Source: Chromera velia (taxonomy: Eukaryota; Sar; Chromeraceae). From it: DNA of 40,898 bases. Within the stretch, counting starts at the first letter, position 1, and each line of letters begins with the position of its first letter. Shown piece after piece: positions 11,288 through 21,668 of this stretch. Position numbers and translations under genes: made by a program. Location: positions 15,425 to 56,322 of the forward strand of contig JAHBMJ010002031.1 of the NCBI GenBank assembly GCA_018398765.1, read 5' to 3'. The notes beneath the pieces were generated by a model. It was not told the DNA's origin and searched no databases. It saw only the letters and a program-made list of their open reading frames with translations.

Positions 11288-11822
11288 ATGAAACCCTGTT
11301 TCCCTGCTGTATCCATCCATGCAATGGTGCAGCTACACCGGACATTCTGTCTCTGTCTCCTGCTGGCATGTGTCGGTCTGGGGATTCATTGTCGTGATGT
11401 CGGCGTGTTTGGAGTTTTGGGGAGTCTGCAACACTGCAACAGACACATGCGCAGAGTCTCTGCTGCACGCCTGTAGTGTCGATCCATTAGCACCGCCCCT
11501 CTCCCTCTCGTCACACCTCTGTAGAGTCCTGAAGGAGGCCTCGGCATGCCAAGAAAAATTCTCCACTGGGGGACCCCAGCTCCTCAGAGACATCGTGTGC
11601 GTGGTGCCCTCCATAGCGGCCTCTATAGAGAGAGGTCTGACGGATTTGGACCGCAGCTCCAGCCGTCTCCTCTCCTTGTGCTTCCACGGTTCCAGTGGGG
11701 CTCTTTGGGGCCAGCGTCGTGGAGAAAGGGGGTCCGGTGGGGGTTGTGGGAAGCGGATCTCTCGACAGGATCTGCATGCATAGGGGGAGGCAGAGCCAGC
11801 CGGATCGAATGAAATCATGCAT
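11288..11822. other. unresolved coding-like block
   Basis: Three overlapping frames are open with similar third-position G+C. A plus frame at 11319-11783 gives a Cys/Leu-rich 154-aa product. A minus frame at 11774-11511 follows a good acceptor (CCCCCTATGCATGCAG) and encodes a Pro/Ser/Gly-rich stretch resembling the style of the large gene downstream on that strand. A second minus frame (12052-11333) is also open. The minus exon is attractive as an upstream part of the 6582-10976 gene, but its donor near 11514 does not supply the phase-1 junction that gene needs, so I leave it open. The block is probably coding on one strand. Confidence 0.3.
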
Positions 11823-12124
11823 TCTAAAATTTTATACATGTATTTGCCTATACAATGATTGCCAATCTTCTCAGAGGAGAGAGAGCCTGCAGAGAAGTCA
11901 TACAAGGTCAAGAGCACAACTGAGACGGGAGATTCGTAGCTTGAGCTTGTGTTTTTCCTCGGCCGCCCGGGTAGACAAGCACAGAAGCAGGCATGCAGGC
12001 AGAGAAAGACACACAGAACCACAGAAAGAGAAAATAAGGGGGGGAAATGCAAATTAATGAATGGAGGAGACTAACGGTTCCCACAGGTATCCACTGAATT
12101 CTGGTTTTTACATAGAGAGGCTGC

Positions 12125-12511
12125 ATGTTAGAATGCGAATGTCTCGTCGAACTTGCGAATTGTCAGCCTGGTTTTACCGACCGCGTCCTTGCAAGGGAGC
12201 ACCCCGTCCGGAAGTTGCCTGAAGATTTGCGTTGCAACATCGTGACAGCCAAATCAGAATATATAGAGCCGGAGCCACAAGTTCAATGGTGGGAAGAGGG
12301 GGGGCCATGCAAGGCTCAAACGTCTTTTCGTTGGTCGAAACGTCAAACGCTGCCTTGGTCAGAGTCAAGAGGAGAGAACTCTTTTGCCAGTCCTTTCATT
12401 GTCTTTGTAGACGGCTGCCCTCCCGACAACTTTGGTGACCCCATGCATGCAGGTGACCTGAAGCCTGCAGATGAAGAGATCGAATGGCACTGGAGTGAGT
12501 GCACCAGCTAG
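12125..12511 (+). CDS. hypothetical protein or exon, 128 codons
   Basis: Open from ATG to TAG, with balanced composition unlike the nearby repeats. It has acidic and Trp-rich stretches (EPEPQVQWWEEGG, EEIEWHWSEC) and several Cys; I recognise no domain and see no signal peptide or membrane helix. A consensus donor GTGAGT begins at 12494, 18 bases before the stop, so this may be a first exon (MLECECLVEL to EWHWS) whose downstream exon I could not find in the repeat-rich 12.5-14.1 kb region. A second donor-like CAG|GTGACC lies at about 12440. The coding status rests on frame length and codon character only. Confidence 0.4.
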   Translation: MLECECLVELANCQPGFTDRVLAREHPVRKLPEDLRCNIVTAKSEYIEPEPQVQWWEEGGPCKAQTSFRWSKRQTLPWSESRGENSFASPFIVFVDGCPPDNFGDPMHAGDLKPADEEIEWHWSECTS

Positions 12512-12699
12512 ATGCGGGGAAGAACTGGGTTTCTATGTAGGTTGTCGGAATATAATTTAAAGTGTTTGACTGTCTCGCGGGATGCAGTCACCCGGTCCGC
12601 GCTCGTTACTACACACAAGTGTTCATATACATGGAGACGTTTCTACGTATATACCTCTTATATCCAAGAGTATACGTACGTCTGTATCTACGTAAAACG

Positions 12700-12739
<40 letters not shown>

Positions 12740-14111
12740 CGAATAATTGCAATACAGAGCTGAGTGCATGGCGGTGTTTCCAATTATTAATAAAACAACT
12801 GCCATTATATATATATATATATATATATATATGCATATCGCCTCGGGGGGCAGCTCAGCTTTGCTGGGCTCAGCCGAGAGGCCCTGAGAACGCACGCAGT
12901 CGCATATCGCGCTCTTCAAATTTTAGGGGGGGAGATCGATGTAACGCTTAAATATGTAGCAGAAATCGGATCTCGACGTGCGTGCGTCACTGCGCGTGCG
13001 TCATTTCCACTATAATTAATCGGCTTACGTGGGCCTTGCAGAAAAGAAAGAGTAAAAGAATGGGGGGGGGGCTAGCAGGGGCGCTGGCAAGAGAATTGAA
13101 AGAAAGAGAAAGACCATTTTGATGTTTACGAGATAGAAAAGACATAAATGGAGAGAAGAGCCTGACAACATCAGATTGAAGAAATATGACAAAGGAGCTA
13201 AAAGCCGCTAAGCATGCAAAAGAATTTATGGATGTAAAGAAAGGGTTTAATAAAGAAATGTTGAGGAGAAACAAATTTTTTTAACGGGCTGAGGAACCCA
13301 TTGAAGAAAAAGTTGGGGAAACGAAAAAGAAGACCACAACGCTCATCTATAGATAGGCAGAGTTGACCACGCGAACACACGGAGAATAAAAGGTATTAAT
13401 TTTTGTCCACCGTGGAGTAGTATAAGCTAGGTGCGGCGGCCTAGTTCAAGGGGCTTGCGCTTGCAACAGATTGGCCATAATAGACGGACAGGACCTATAC
13501 CTAGGCAAGATGCATACTGGCCCGACAAAGGACCAGAGAGACACTAAAAAAGATAATTAATCAGGTATTCTTGCATGCATCGATCGATACATACTTTGCT
13601 CTTCATGATACGTGCCCCTCAAGTAACTCGCACGGAGTTAATTACATATGTGTTCATGCACGGTCCCGAAAAGCATATTTTGCGCACGTTGCCGTGGCCC
13701 CCGCCATTTGCCCATGCATGCATTACAGACAAGACATGCCCAAGCCCCTGATGGTTTTCATCATGCAATCAAATTATGGCTGACCCCCTAAATGGCCCCC
13801 CGAGGCACTCACCCAACTCGTTGGGTGTATCCCGTATATATATATATAGTTGAACGTACGCGTCGATTCAGTGTTGCAGTGTTGCAATGTGTTGCACATG
13901 CATTCTTGAATTAGGGGATGCGTGCCCCTCAAGCATGCAGCCGCAGCGCTTGCATGCTCGATCGAAAATTGGGACGAATTTAATTTGTCTGACCTTCCCG
14001 CTGAGGACCCGCTCTCGCCTCTTGCAACCGTTGCAAGAGACCTTCCGACTGTCTTCCCTACAGCGACCTGCCTTTCTCTTCCTTTCAATTTCACAGGAGA
14101 AGCACCTATAT

Positions 14112-14145
<34 letters not shown>

Positions 14146-14194
14146 CCTCCCCTCAATTGTGACACTCGCGCAAAACGAAACGTAAGTAGCACGC
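12512..14194. other. intergenic region with (TA)n tracts
   Basis: No convincing gene. It holds (TA)n tracts at about 12699-12740, 12804-12832, 13835-13850 and 14109-14144, TGCATGCA at 13573 and 13715, a short inverted repeat around 12850-12878 (CTCAGC...GCTGGGCTCAGC), and poly-G runs at 12926 and 13061. The last (TA)n tract ends about 50 bases before the VWD gene start and could act in its promoter. Confidence 0.5.
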
Positions 14195-15289
14195 ATGAAC
14201 AAGATGCGTTTCTCTCACACTCTGTCGCTTGTTTTCGCCATCTTGCTCGACAAAGGCATCGCACAGGATGACCTTCAGTCCTGCGACGTCTACCCGGACC
14301 CTCACTTTAGGACTTGGGATAACATCTACTATGACTATCACGGAGGAACCTCCAACATTCTCCACAAGACACCTACCGCTGACCTCAGCGTGGACATTGC
14401 GCAGCAAGCGTTCACCTACTACTCCGCACCCTTCGCTGTCGGCATCACAACCGGACAGAGCTTCATCGAAATCTCCGGTACCGAAACAGACCCTCAGAAC
14501 GCCGTGAGACTGGACTCGGCCTCCATGCCCTTGCCCCTCCCTGCAACGTTTCCCGATGGCTCCACTCTCAAGATCGTGGAGGGCAACCACCCATCAGAGA
14601 CCGTGTTTCAGTTTGAAAACCCCAGCAACGGGGTTATTGTCAGAGCCACACTCTCGGCTTTTGCATGCCAATTTAGAGTAAAGGTTCTTCGGCCCGCAAC
14701 TGCGACTGGGGGCACGGGGCTGTGTCATTACACAACTGGTGACACTACAACGTTCGCAGCCTCCGTGCCCTCTACTGCACCCTTCACGACGGTCTACGGC
14801 GACTGCCCAGCGAGTGCGTTTCCGTCCCCCGGTGGAGATTTCGGTCAAGGTCTCCCCGATAGATTGGACTTGTTGTGTGCGAATGACGGGCCGGGCTGCG
14901 AAATGAGGATTGCGGGGTGCGAGGAGGATTGTAACGCGACGGTAGAGGACCCGAACGTTCTTCAGAACTGCATCTTCGACTGTCGAGCCACTTTAGGCGA
15001 CACGCGCTTCATTCGGCAATACGAAGAGCTGGGCAGTCGGTGTCCCAACGAGTGTAGCGGCAGGGGGAGGTGTCGCTTCGGGGTCTGTTTCTGTGTCGAG
15101 GGGAGGACCGGCACCTCCTGCAGCGTCGAGGTGACGGATGACACTCCCGCCTGTCCCCCCCCAAAGAAGAAAGAGAAGACTGGGGAGAAGGAGAAAGAGA
15201 AAGCTGCTTTCAAGCTAGGGGACCTGGATCTTAGCAAGTTGGGCGATGGGCTTCCTGACCTGTTTGATGTTTTCGGCAAGAAAGACTGA
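14195..15289 (+). CDS. secreted VWD-domain and EGF-like protein, 364 aa
   Basis: Complete single-exon gene. Residues 1-24 form a signal peptide (MNKMRFSHTLSLVFAILLDK then GIAQ). The Met at codon 4 is an alternative start. Residues 30-51 (CDVYPDPHFRTWDNIYYDYH) match the opening of a von Willebrand factor type D domain, C-x-GDPHF-x-TFDG-type, and GLCHYTTGD at about 175-183 corresponds to the GLCGN-type motif later in that domain. Many Cys follow. Residues 283-309 (CPNECSGRGRC then CFCVEGRTGTSC) are a six-Cys EGF-like module. The tail is a Lys/Glu-rich linker followed by an amphipathic Leu/Asp stretch (LGDLDLSKLGDGLPDLFDVF). VWD domains multimerise or bind extracellular ligands in known proteins; here a role at the cell surface or in the secretory path is inferred. 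No membrane anchor is visible after the signal peptide. A (TA)n tract lies at 14109-14144, just upstream. Confidence 0.85.
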   Translation: MNKMRFSHTLSLVFAILLDKGIAQDDLQSCDVYPDPHFRTWDNIYYDYHGGTSNILHKTPTADLSVDIAQQAFTYYSAPFAVGITTGQSFIEISGTETDPQNAVRLDSASMPLPLPATFPDGSTLKIVEGNHPSETVFQFENPSNGVIVRATLSAFACQFRVKVLRPATATGGTGLCHYTTGDTTTFAASVPSTAPFTTVYGDCPASAFPSPGGDFGQGLPDRLDLLCANDGPGCEMRIAGCEEDCNATVEDPNVLQNCIFDCRATLGDTRFIRQYEELGSRCPNECSGRGRCRFGVCFCVEGRTGTSCSVEVTDDTPACPPPKKKEKTGEKEKEKAAFKLGDLDLSKLGDGLPDLFDVFGKKD

Positions 15290-16773
15290 CCGACGGATCG
15301 AGCAATCAATCAAGCTATCCAAGCAAACAGAATCAAGCAGATGATGTCACTCAGGCAGGGTCCATTGATTCACCCGACCACCTTACTCTATAATCTGCAT
15401 GTCTGCACTGAGTCCCTGGCAGTGAGAAATGTGAATGAATGAATGAGAGAAAGAGAAAAAGAAAGGAAGAAAGAAAGATACACTACTCCGGTGCACGACG
15501 TGGTGAGTCAAGGCCACGCATCCATGCAGCCGGTGCAGATGTACCTGACTGACTGACTGACTGACTGACTGACTGACTGAATTTGGGTTTGAATGACGTG
15601 CATGTAGCACGTGTCTCTTTCAGAGACAGCCTGCCTGGATGAATATCCTTTTCCTTCTCTCTCGTGACTCTCCATAAGCCGTCTCCTTTGGCGGTGTGCG
15701 GATTGCAAGGGCAAGGAGAATGATCAAGTGACTGACTGTGCATGAACGAACGGGTGTTCCGACATGCAACTCTAAATTAACAGCTTGGCTCAGCTCCAAC
15801 TTTGCCTCGATCCAACGTGAACTCCCTCTGTGTCTTTTGACGTACGGTTATTTTGTTTTTTCGCCTATTACTTCTTCTTTTGTTTCATTCGGAATCCCCT
15901 TCCCCGATCACAAAAGGCGTATATGCCGTATCGAAATCATGCAGCCGTCAGAATTGCACATGCATGCACAATCATTCGATCAGGGTCGATCGGTCTTTCT
16001 TCATATCCGTTGTTGCACTTTGCCTCCTCGCATTGCAACCCGTCAGCGACGAGCCCCCCCAGGTGCACCAACACTTTCCCTTAATTTTGCAGCAACCGTT
16101 GCCTGCCGTTCCAAGTCCTTGCATACTTCATCGCTCGTTTGGTTTTGTTTTGTTTCAGCATGATCCCATCCTTTGGCAGGACTCAAGTTTGATTAACTTA
16201 TCTTTCTCTGAATCGGCAGATATCGGCAGTGGGGCCAGGTACCAACGGAATCAATCGAACAAAGTGATTGAGTCACTGGAAACATAAAGAGAACAGCTAG
16301 GAGAACAGGCACGAAAAGAAGAAAGTGCATAGTTGCAAAGAAGAAAACTGAACGTGTCGTCAGACCCTCCGTACCCCGTTGATGCACATCAACGATAAAA
16401 TATATGAGAAAAATAAGAAATTTAAAATGACAGACGCCATATAAATTAGAGTTTTTAGTCGCAGACCAAGGAAGCCTCACACAGCAATCGCAATGTATAG
16501 ACCCTCTATGTATTTCGACGAAGCTTTGTTAATGATGATGAGCAAGATGGACTGCTGCAGCTGGGGGAAGAGGTATTGGAGAAGAAGAAACATATGTAAA
16601 GGAGCTTGTTTCATTCATTCTAGACCAGGAACTGAAGAAGGTAAGTACACTGATTGAAGCTTGTTTAAAATGAGTGCACGTGCATCTTGTGTGGTTGTTC
16701 AGCCTTTAGTTTCAGCCTAGGCTGTAGAGGGTCGTGGTTGTTCATATTCATATGAAAGCAGCATCTATGAGTT
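15290..16773. other. intergenic region with microsatellites
   Basis: Contains purine repeats at 15433-15478, (GACT)n at 15546-15580 and TGCATGCA at about 15961. Short frames up to 144 codons exist on the plus strand (15738-16287) but overlap one another in several phases with no domain or splice logic. I see no supported gene. Confidence 0.5.
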
Positions 16774-18301
16774 GGCAAGCTATTTAAAATAGTAAAAATA
16801 GTTGAAAAAATAGTAAAAATAGTTCAAATAGTTACTATTTTTATCATTTGCTACATCACATAGTAAAATAGTTAGAAAATAGTTGATGATGATGATGATG
16901 ATGATGCGCAATGCAGAAGGTGGTTATACAGATGTGCATGGACCAATTAGAAGGGTCTAAAATTTTTGAGCCGGTTAAGCCGGTCTGTACGATTCCGGCG
17001 GCGCCCAGGGCCCAAAAAGGTACCAAATGCTCCAGAGGCCGCTGAGTGCGTTGGTGCAAGAATTTGGGCCAAAACTTTCTGGGGCCACTCCCAAAATCCC
17101 GAAATTGTGCTTAGAATGCTCAAAAAGCACACCAACACACAGAGAAGGGTCATTTCGTCCTCTCGTCCCTTCCTGTCTACCTTGTTGTGTAGAGCAGTAC
17201 CGATAGTCAAACTGGCACAATTCTGCTCCCCTAGTACTAGACAGCTTGCCTCTGTGTCGGGGTGAAGTCTTGTGGTGCAGTTGATCTGCTTGGGCGTGTC
17301 TGGCAGCTCCAGTCTGGACCAGTCAGGAAAATACCTCCCAGGCCTCCAAAGCAATATTCCTTCTTTCTACCAGGAGGCCGCAGAATCGATCCCCAGCAAT
17401 TTTGCCTAATGCCCTATGTCTGTTGTCATCCTCCCAGGCCAGCGGGATAGGTTCCTGGTGAGTCTGCTGGTTGTGGGAAGGCGAGATTGTGTAAATTTGT
17501 GTTCCTGTTGTGGAGAATTGGCATCTCAGGGGTATTAGTCGACCTCCAGCTCCCCCGGTAAGTGGTTCTATCCTGCTCTTTCCCTCCAGACAGGAGCATA
17601 TAAGTGTTGGGCAGTACCTTTGTGCAATGGCTGCAGGTTTAAAGTGCTCAAAAAGGAAAAAGCCCTTCCGGCAATTTGACATAGGGCGCTATCTGGAGCT
17701 AGATCTGGAGTGTATCTTTCTGTTCATGAGAAGACTTGTCAGTTAAAGTCCACAGTGCACTAACTATTCCTTATCCCCTATTAGAACTAAGTTACCTAGA
17801 CCAGATGGAGCGTGTTGATATGCATTTTATCATTATTGATGTACCACAGCCCTTTCTGAACTTCTGAGTCCAGGAAGGCTACTTTGGCCTCTTCAGGTGT
17901 CAGACCTCAGACGTCCGTTCTTTGGACTCCCTGTGAGTCTGGGAGTCGTTTTTTCTACACCAAGCAGCTAGAGAGAGTCTAGAGAGGCGAACTGACATCT
18001 CTTAGGGTCGTTGGTTTGAGTCCAGGAGGGAAAAGGGAACAGAGGGCTGTTCCTTTTCCCCTCGAAATTTTTGAGCCGGTTAAGGTCTGGCGGCGGGTTC
18101 TAATTAGTCCATGCACATCTGTATGACCCGCCGCCGCGTTGCGTGAGGTGACTTAACCCGCCAGCCTGTGAACAATGGCAAAGGGCAGTCTGTGAACATT
18201 CATGTCATATTACAAGCTAGGAGCACGCTAGCGAATGCTCATTTAGTGTTATTTTATTATTAAAATAGTAAAAATAGCTAACTATTTTAACATAGCAAGC
18301 C
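16774..18301. mobile_element. nested inverted-repeat element, no recognisable transposase
   Basis: Inner terminal inverted repeats at 16923-16952 and 18098-18127 match at 28 of 30 positions (core GATGTGCATGGAC), bounding about 1.2 kb. The match continues weakly outward (CGCAA-GC-G). Outer arms at 16774-16793 (GGCAAGCTATTTAAAATAGT) and 18281-18301 are also inverted copies, with one gap and two mismatches. A 20-bp direct repeat (AAATTTTTGAGCCGGTTAAG) lies just inside each inner end, at 16960 and 18065. Internal frames of 60-119 codons show no DDE, RNase H or RT motif, so this looks like a non-autonomous DNA transposon or MITE, perhaps one inserted in another. A polymerase III B-box-like GGTTTGAGTCC at about 18012 hints at possible SINE content. 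No clear target-site duplication was found. Confidence 0.55.
16885..16907. repeat. (GAT)n microsatellite
   Basis: Seven GAT units immediately outside the inner left inverted repeat of the element. Confidence 0.85.
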
Positions 18302-18929
18302 GACTCACAGATGAGGCTAAACTGCGGCGGCTTGCTCTTTTTATTTATAACTGCATGCATGAGTTGCCATTTGTCTCTGGTTTCGGAGACCCTAAGCTTA
18401 ACCACAATTAAGTAAGTAAGTAAGTACTAATGTAAAACATATGTATTCGTGATTTATCATGCAAGTAGACCTTATTTTACGCTAATTTACGCAGGGTATA
18501 TCAAATATAATGTGCCTTCCTAAGACGTTCCTGTGCTTTTTAGTTCATACTTTATAGTTTGGTCAAGTTTGGTTAAGAATACTACCCTTTACCGCATATT
18601 CAGTCTTTTAAAAAATGATGATATCGAAAAACTAAGGTTTTTTTATGCATATCATATCCCCATATATACGTGGAACTATGCGGAACCTAATTTTAAATCA
18701 ATCAATCAATGAGGTGCGGTTCTAGCTTAGTTTCTCTAAGTTTGTCAAAAGGTTTTTCTAAAAAAGTTGCCTTTTCAGCCGTAAGTTTCTTAAAGAAGCC
18801 GATTTTTTTTTTTTTCTGACTCAGACTATGCCTGTGCCGATTCACGCTGAGTACTATAATTTATAGTTTGGTCAGGGTACGCCTGAGCGCCGGGTATGCC
18901 GAACATGACCAGCCCTCCCACTAGTATGC
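18302..18929. other. A+T-rich intergenic island
   Basis: A+T-rich, with poly-T at about 18805-18817, 'aatcaatcaatcaat' at 18696-18710 and a TGCATGCA at 18352. No coding frame of note. Confidence 0.5.
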
Positions 18930-19346
18930 ATGGTTAGTGTTGGTCTGTTTTGTGGCGTCCTGGACAAAAAACCCGCACAAGCATGGAGACTTGCGTCTAT
19001 AGTTTTGCATGGCAAACTTACTGCCGTGGCGAAATCCGCGCGCAAGGCGCGCGAACTGCATGACTTGTATATACACGAGAGTGGGTGCGCGCTGCGCGCC
19101 GACGTTGTTGTGGTGGGTACTCCCATGTACTCTCGTTGCGTCGAACGAGGGACACATACAAAAGTTCTTCTCTTTCGAGGCGTCATGAGCAGCGCATGTC
19201 GGGATATGCCTTTTTATGCACGCTCCTCTTTTGCAATGTACACTATATACGACATTATTACTCAGAGAGACGGGGAACCCGCCAACCATTCATTCAACAA
19301 TTGCCATGCAGTGTGCAGATTGAGTTGTACAACTCAAGTGAAGTAA
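18930..19346 (+). CDS. doubtful 138-codon frame
   Basis: Open from ATG to TAA, with a mixed, fairly hydrophobic composition (ADVVVVGTPMYSRC, FYARSSFAMYTIYD). No domain or signal peptide is recognised, and antisense frames of 104 and 122 codons overlap. The frame crosses G+C-only inverted segments (19036-19053 and 19085-19100) that could pair in DNA or RNA. It may be chance. Confidence 0.2.
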   Translation: MVSVGLFCGVLDKKPAQAWRLASIVLHGKLTAVAKSARKARELHDLYIHESGCALRADVVVVGTPMYSRCVERGTHTKVLLFRGVMSSACRDMPFYARSSFAMYTIYDIITQRDGEPANHSFNNCHAVCRLSCTTQVK

Positions 19347-19622
19347 AGTGAACTTGAGTTTCGAAGGAAAATGATGTTCAAAAAGCTTCAGAGTAATTGC
19401 GGGGGCCGGCTTATATATAGAGAAATTTTTATGTGTCCCTTCCAGTTGGGCCCGAATGGCAACTATGTGCGCACAAATCACTACTTGGTTAAAAGCTATA
19501 TATAGTAAGATTTGGACATGCATGCATGATTTGGTCCCAAAATGCAAATTTCTGCACAGGTGGTGCCCACGCAGTGCGAGTATAGTATAGTAAGATGCAC
19601 GCAGTGTCGATCTGCATGCATG

Positions 19623-19650
19623 CAGTACGTACGTACGTACGTACGTACGT
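19623..19650. repeat. (GTAC)n self-complementary microsatellite
   Basis: About seven GTAC units. GTAC is its own reverse complement, so the whole tract is a palindrome and can form a cruciform. It lies 330 bases upstream of the 562-aa gene and beside two TGCATGCA copies (19612 and, nearer the gene, 19819). Confidence 0.9.
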
Positions 19651-19979
19651 AATGTTAATGACATATGGTTGAATGCATGGCTTTTTGGACGACAGCTCGA
19701 CCCTATTATTGTATGCAGAGCGAAGAAAGCGATCTGCACGGATCGATCTGTGATCATTCAATTTGCAAGTGAACGTCCTGTGCCGTCCCGCTTACCGAAC
19801 AGGTTCGAAACAAGCGCTGCATGCATGCATGGTGCTTTCCCTGGCGAACCAACAATTCATTCAGACTGCAAGACGAATGAAGACAATTTCGATCCGAACT
19901 GTCTCCGTGATCTCTCAAGCGATGTAGAGGTCGATTTTGCTGTCGTCATTTCTCGATCGAAGGGACGCAAAAGATCAAA

Positions 19980-21668
19980 ATGAAAGACGCGGATGCAGGA
20001 GATGGCGGCGCCATGTTTGGTGAGCACGTTGCCACCATTCGAAACGCAGTCGCTGCCTTCTCCACAGGAATGTCCAGTAAGGCCGTGCAACTTCACTATG
20101 AATTCTTCTGCACATCCCTTAAGACACTGGAAACCACGCACTCCGCCACCGCGTCGGAGGCCGATGTTGCTATGGCAGCAGGACAAATGAAGGAAGTCCC
20201 AACGAAAGTCAGCAATCACAAACCGTCCACGGAAACTTGTCTGACTGCCATACAAGACCACCAAATGTATTTGTGCGAAACTTTGTTCAGCATGTTCACC
20301 TCGGAACGCCTCCTTGTCCCCGAGGTACTCCTTCCCACGTGTTACTATGTTTTGGCGTTTACCGAGTGTGAGCGTGTCTGCTGTCTGCTCTCAACTACCC
20401 TGTCGAAGATGCTGCTGCTCGAAGTCGCAGGCATCTTTTCCAAACTAGGGCAGAACACGACCTCCGAAGCCCAGTACACAAACTGCATCGCAGAGAGAGT
20501 CCGTCTGCTGACGTTCGGATACCTGCGTCTGACCACAGCAGTCCAGCAGATGAGAAAATCGGAGTTTGCACTCCGACACCTTCTCACGGCGTGTGGGTAC
20601 ACCCCTGGGATGGAAAACATGCCGCAGGATTCCACAGAGGTCCAGGGTGCGTCTGCCACCTTGAGAACCCGCCTCCGTACAGAGGCGTTGGCAAAGACAG
20701 AAAATGAGCAGGCAGTGGAGGACTCGATGTCTACTTTCGCAGAGCAGGATGATTTGCTTCAACGGTTTGCAAGCCACTTGGTGTTTTTGTCAGATACTGC
20801 CGAGTTGATTCAGAAATCTCTCTCGGTGTACGAACGACAAGTCAATCTGCAGGAGCAAGAGGCCTCAAAAGATGCAGACATTGCGAGTGAGAAGACAGGG
20901 GGAAGAAGGTCGCGTGCGTCAGCGCGCTGTGTAGATTCATGGATGATGCTCCGAAAAACTCTGGCTGACTTCAGAGCCACTTGCGAGGCCAAATCAGCCT
21001 TCGACCTCAAAGGCCCCAAATCAGTCGGCAGCCTCCCATTGCTGTCTCCGGGAGGTGACGTAGGTCGCACGTTCGCGTCACACCATGATGATTTTTCGGG
21101 TCCCCATCTATATAGGCATCCTGAATACCCCCCAAGAGAAGAGAAATCGCCCGCTTTAGAGGAGAGGGGGCGGGGAGATCGCGAGAAGGCAGATGCGGGG
21201 ACGGCAGCAGAAGGGGCGCATGCGGCAGATGCAGCAGCTGACATTGTGATTGTGTCCTCCTCTAAAGGCACATCTGCAGTGCAGTCACCGAGGGGGGGGT
21301 GGAGGAGTGGGGCCGCGATTCCAACAGCACGAAAACCCCTGCTGCTTTTGCGCTCTGCCCGACATTCTGCCCTGCATGACTGCGAAGGGGTGGCAGGTCG
21401 GCTGACTCCGGTGCAGCCCATAAAAAGCCGTCAGTATCTGACGTCTCTTCTGCGCTCTGTGCAAGAGTCAGTCAGAATGACCCTGCCCTCCGAGATTGCT
21501 TTGCCGTCTCGGGGACTGGAGGGGGGGAATGAGAGTTACGTCAGAGTGCCAGTCCCTCTGGTCGACTCTGAGGAGGCCGGCCAGTCCGAGGCCTGCCTGG
21601 AGTATCTCTGTCGCACCCTACAAGGCACACTAGCTGCCACACCGCAAGCAGACGGACAGGGGGGGTGA
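19980..21668 (+). CDS. single-exon protein of unknown function, 562 aa
   Basis: Complete frame from ATG to TGA. The start overlaps the stop of a short upstream frame by four bases (ATGA); Met 13 (MFGEHVATI) is an alternative. Residues 1-290 look helical and soluble, with Leu/Cys-rich segments (LLVPEVLLPTCYYVLAFTEC, CCLLSTTLSKMLLLEVAGIF) and a predicted coiled stretch near 225-300 (TENEQAVEDSMSTFAEQDDL). Residues 300-460 are low-complexity and charged (GRRSRASARC, EERGRGDREKADAG). A more ordered C-terminal part follows (SRQYLTSLLRSVQESVRMTL). No signal peptide or clear membrane span is seen, and I recognise no enzyme motif. Third positions are G+C-rich throughout, which supports coding. The upstream 400 bases hold TGCATGCA copies and the GTAC palindrome. 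Confidence 0.75.
   Translation: MKDADAGDGGAMFGEHVATIRNAVAAFSTGMSSKAVQLHYEFFCTSLKTLETTHSATASEADVAMAAGQMKEVPTKVSNHKPSTETCLTAIQDHQMYLCETLFSMFTSERLLVPEVLLPTCYYVLAFTECERVCCLLSTTLSKMLLLEVAGIFSKLGQNTTSEAQYTNCIAERVRLLTFGYLRLTTAVQQMRKSEFALRHLLTACGYTPGMENMPQDSTEVQGASATLRTRLRTEALAKTENEQAVEDSMSTFAEQDDLLQRFASHLVFLSDTAELIQKSLSVYERQVNLQEQEASKDADIASEKTGGRRSRASARCVDSWMMLRKTLADFRATCEAKSAFDLKGPKSVGSLPLLSPGGDVGRTFASHHDDFSGPHLYRHPEYPPREEKSPALEERGRGDREKADAGTAAEGAHAADAAADIVIVSSSKGTSAVQSPRGGWRSGAAIPTARKPLLLLRSARHSALHDCEGVAGRLTPVQPIKSRQYLTSLLRSVQESVRMTLPSEIALPSRGLEGGNESYVRVPVPLVDSEEAGQSEACLEYLCRTLQGTLAATPQADGQGG

Noticed and set aside
15546..15580. CRISPR-like regular repeats
   Set aside because: The regular repeats throughout the window are tetranucleotide microsatellites without unique equal-length spacers.
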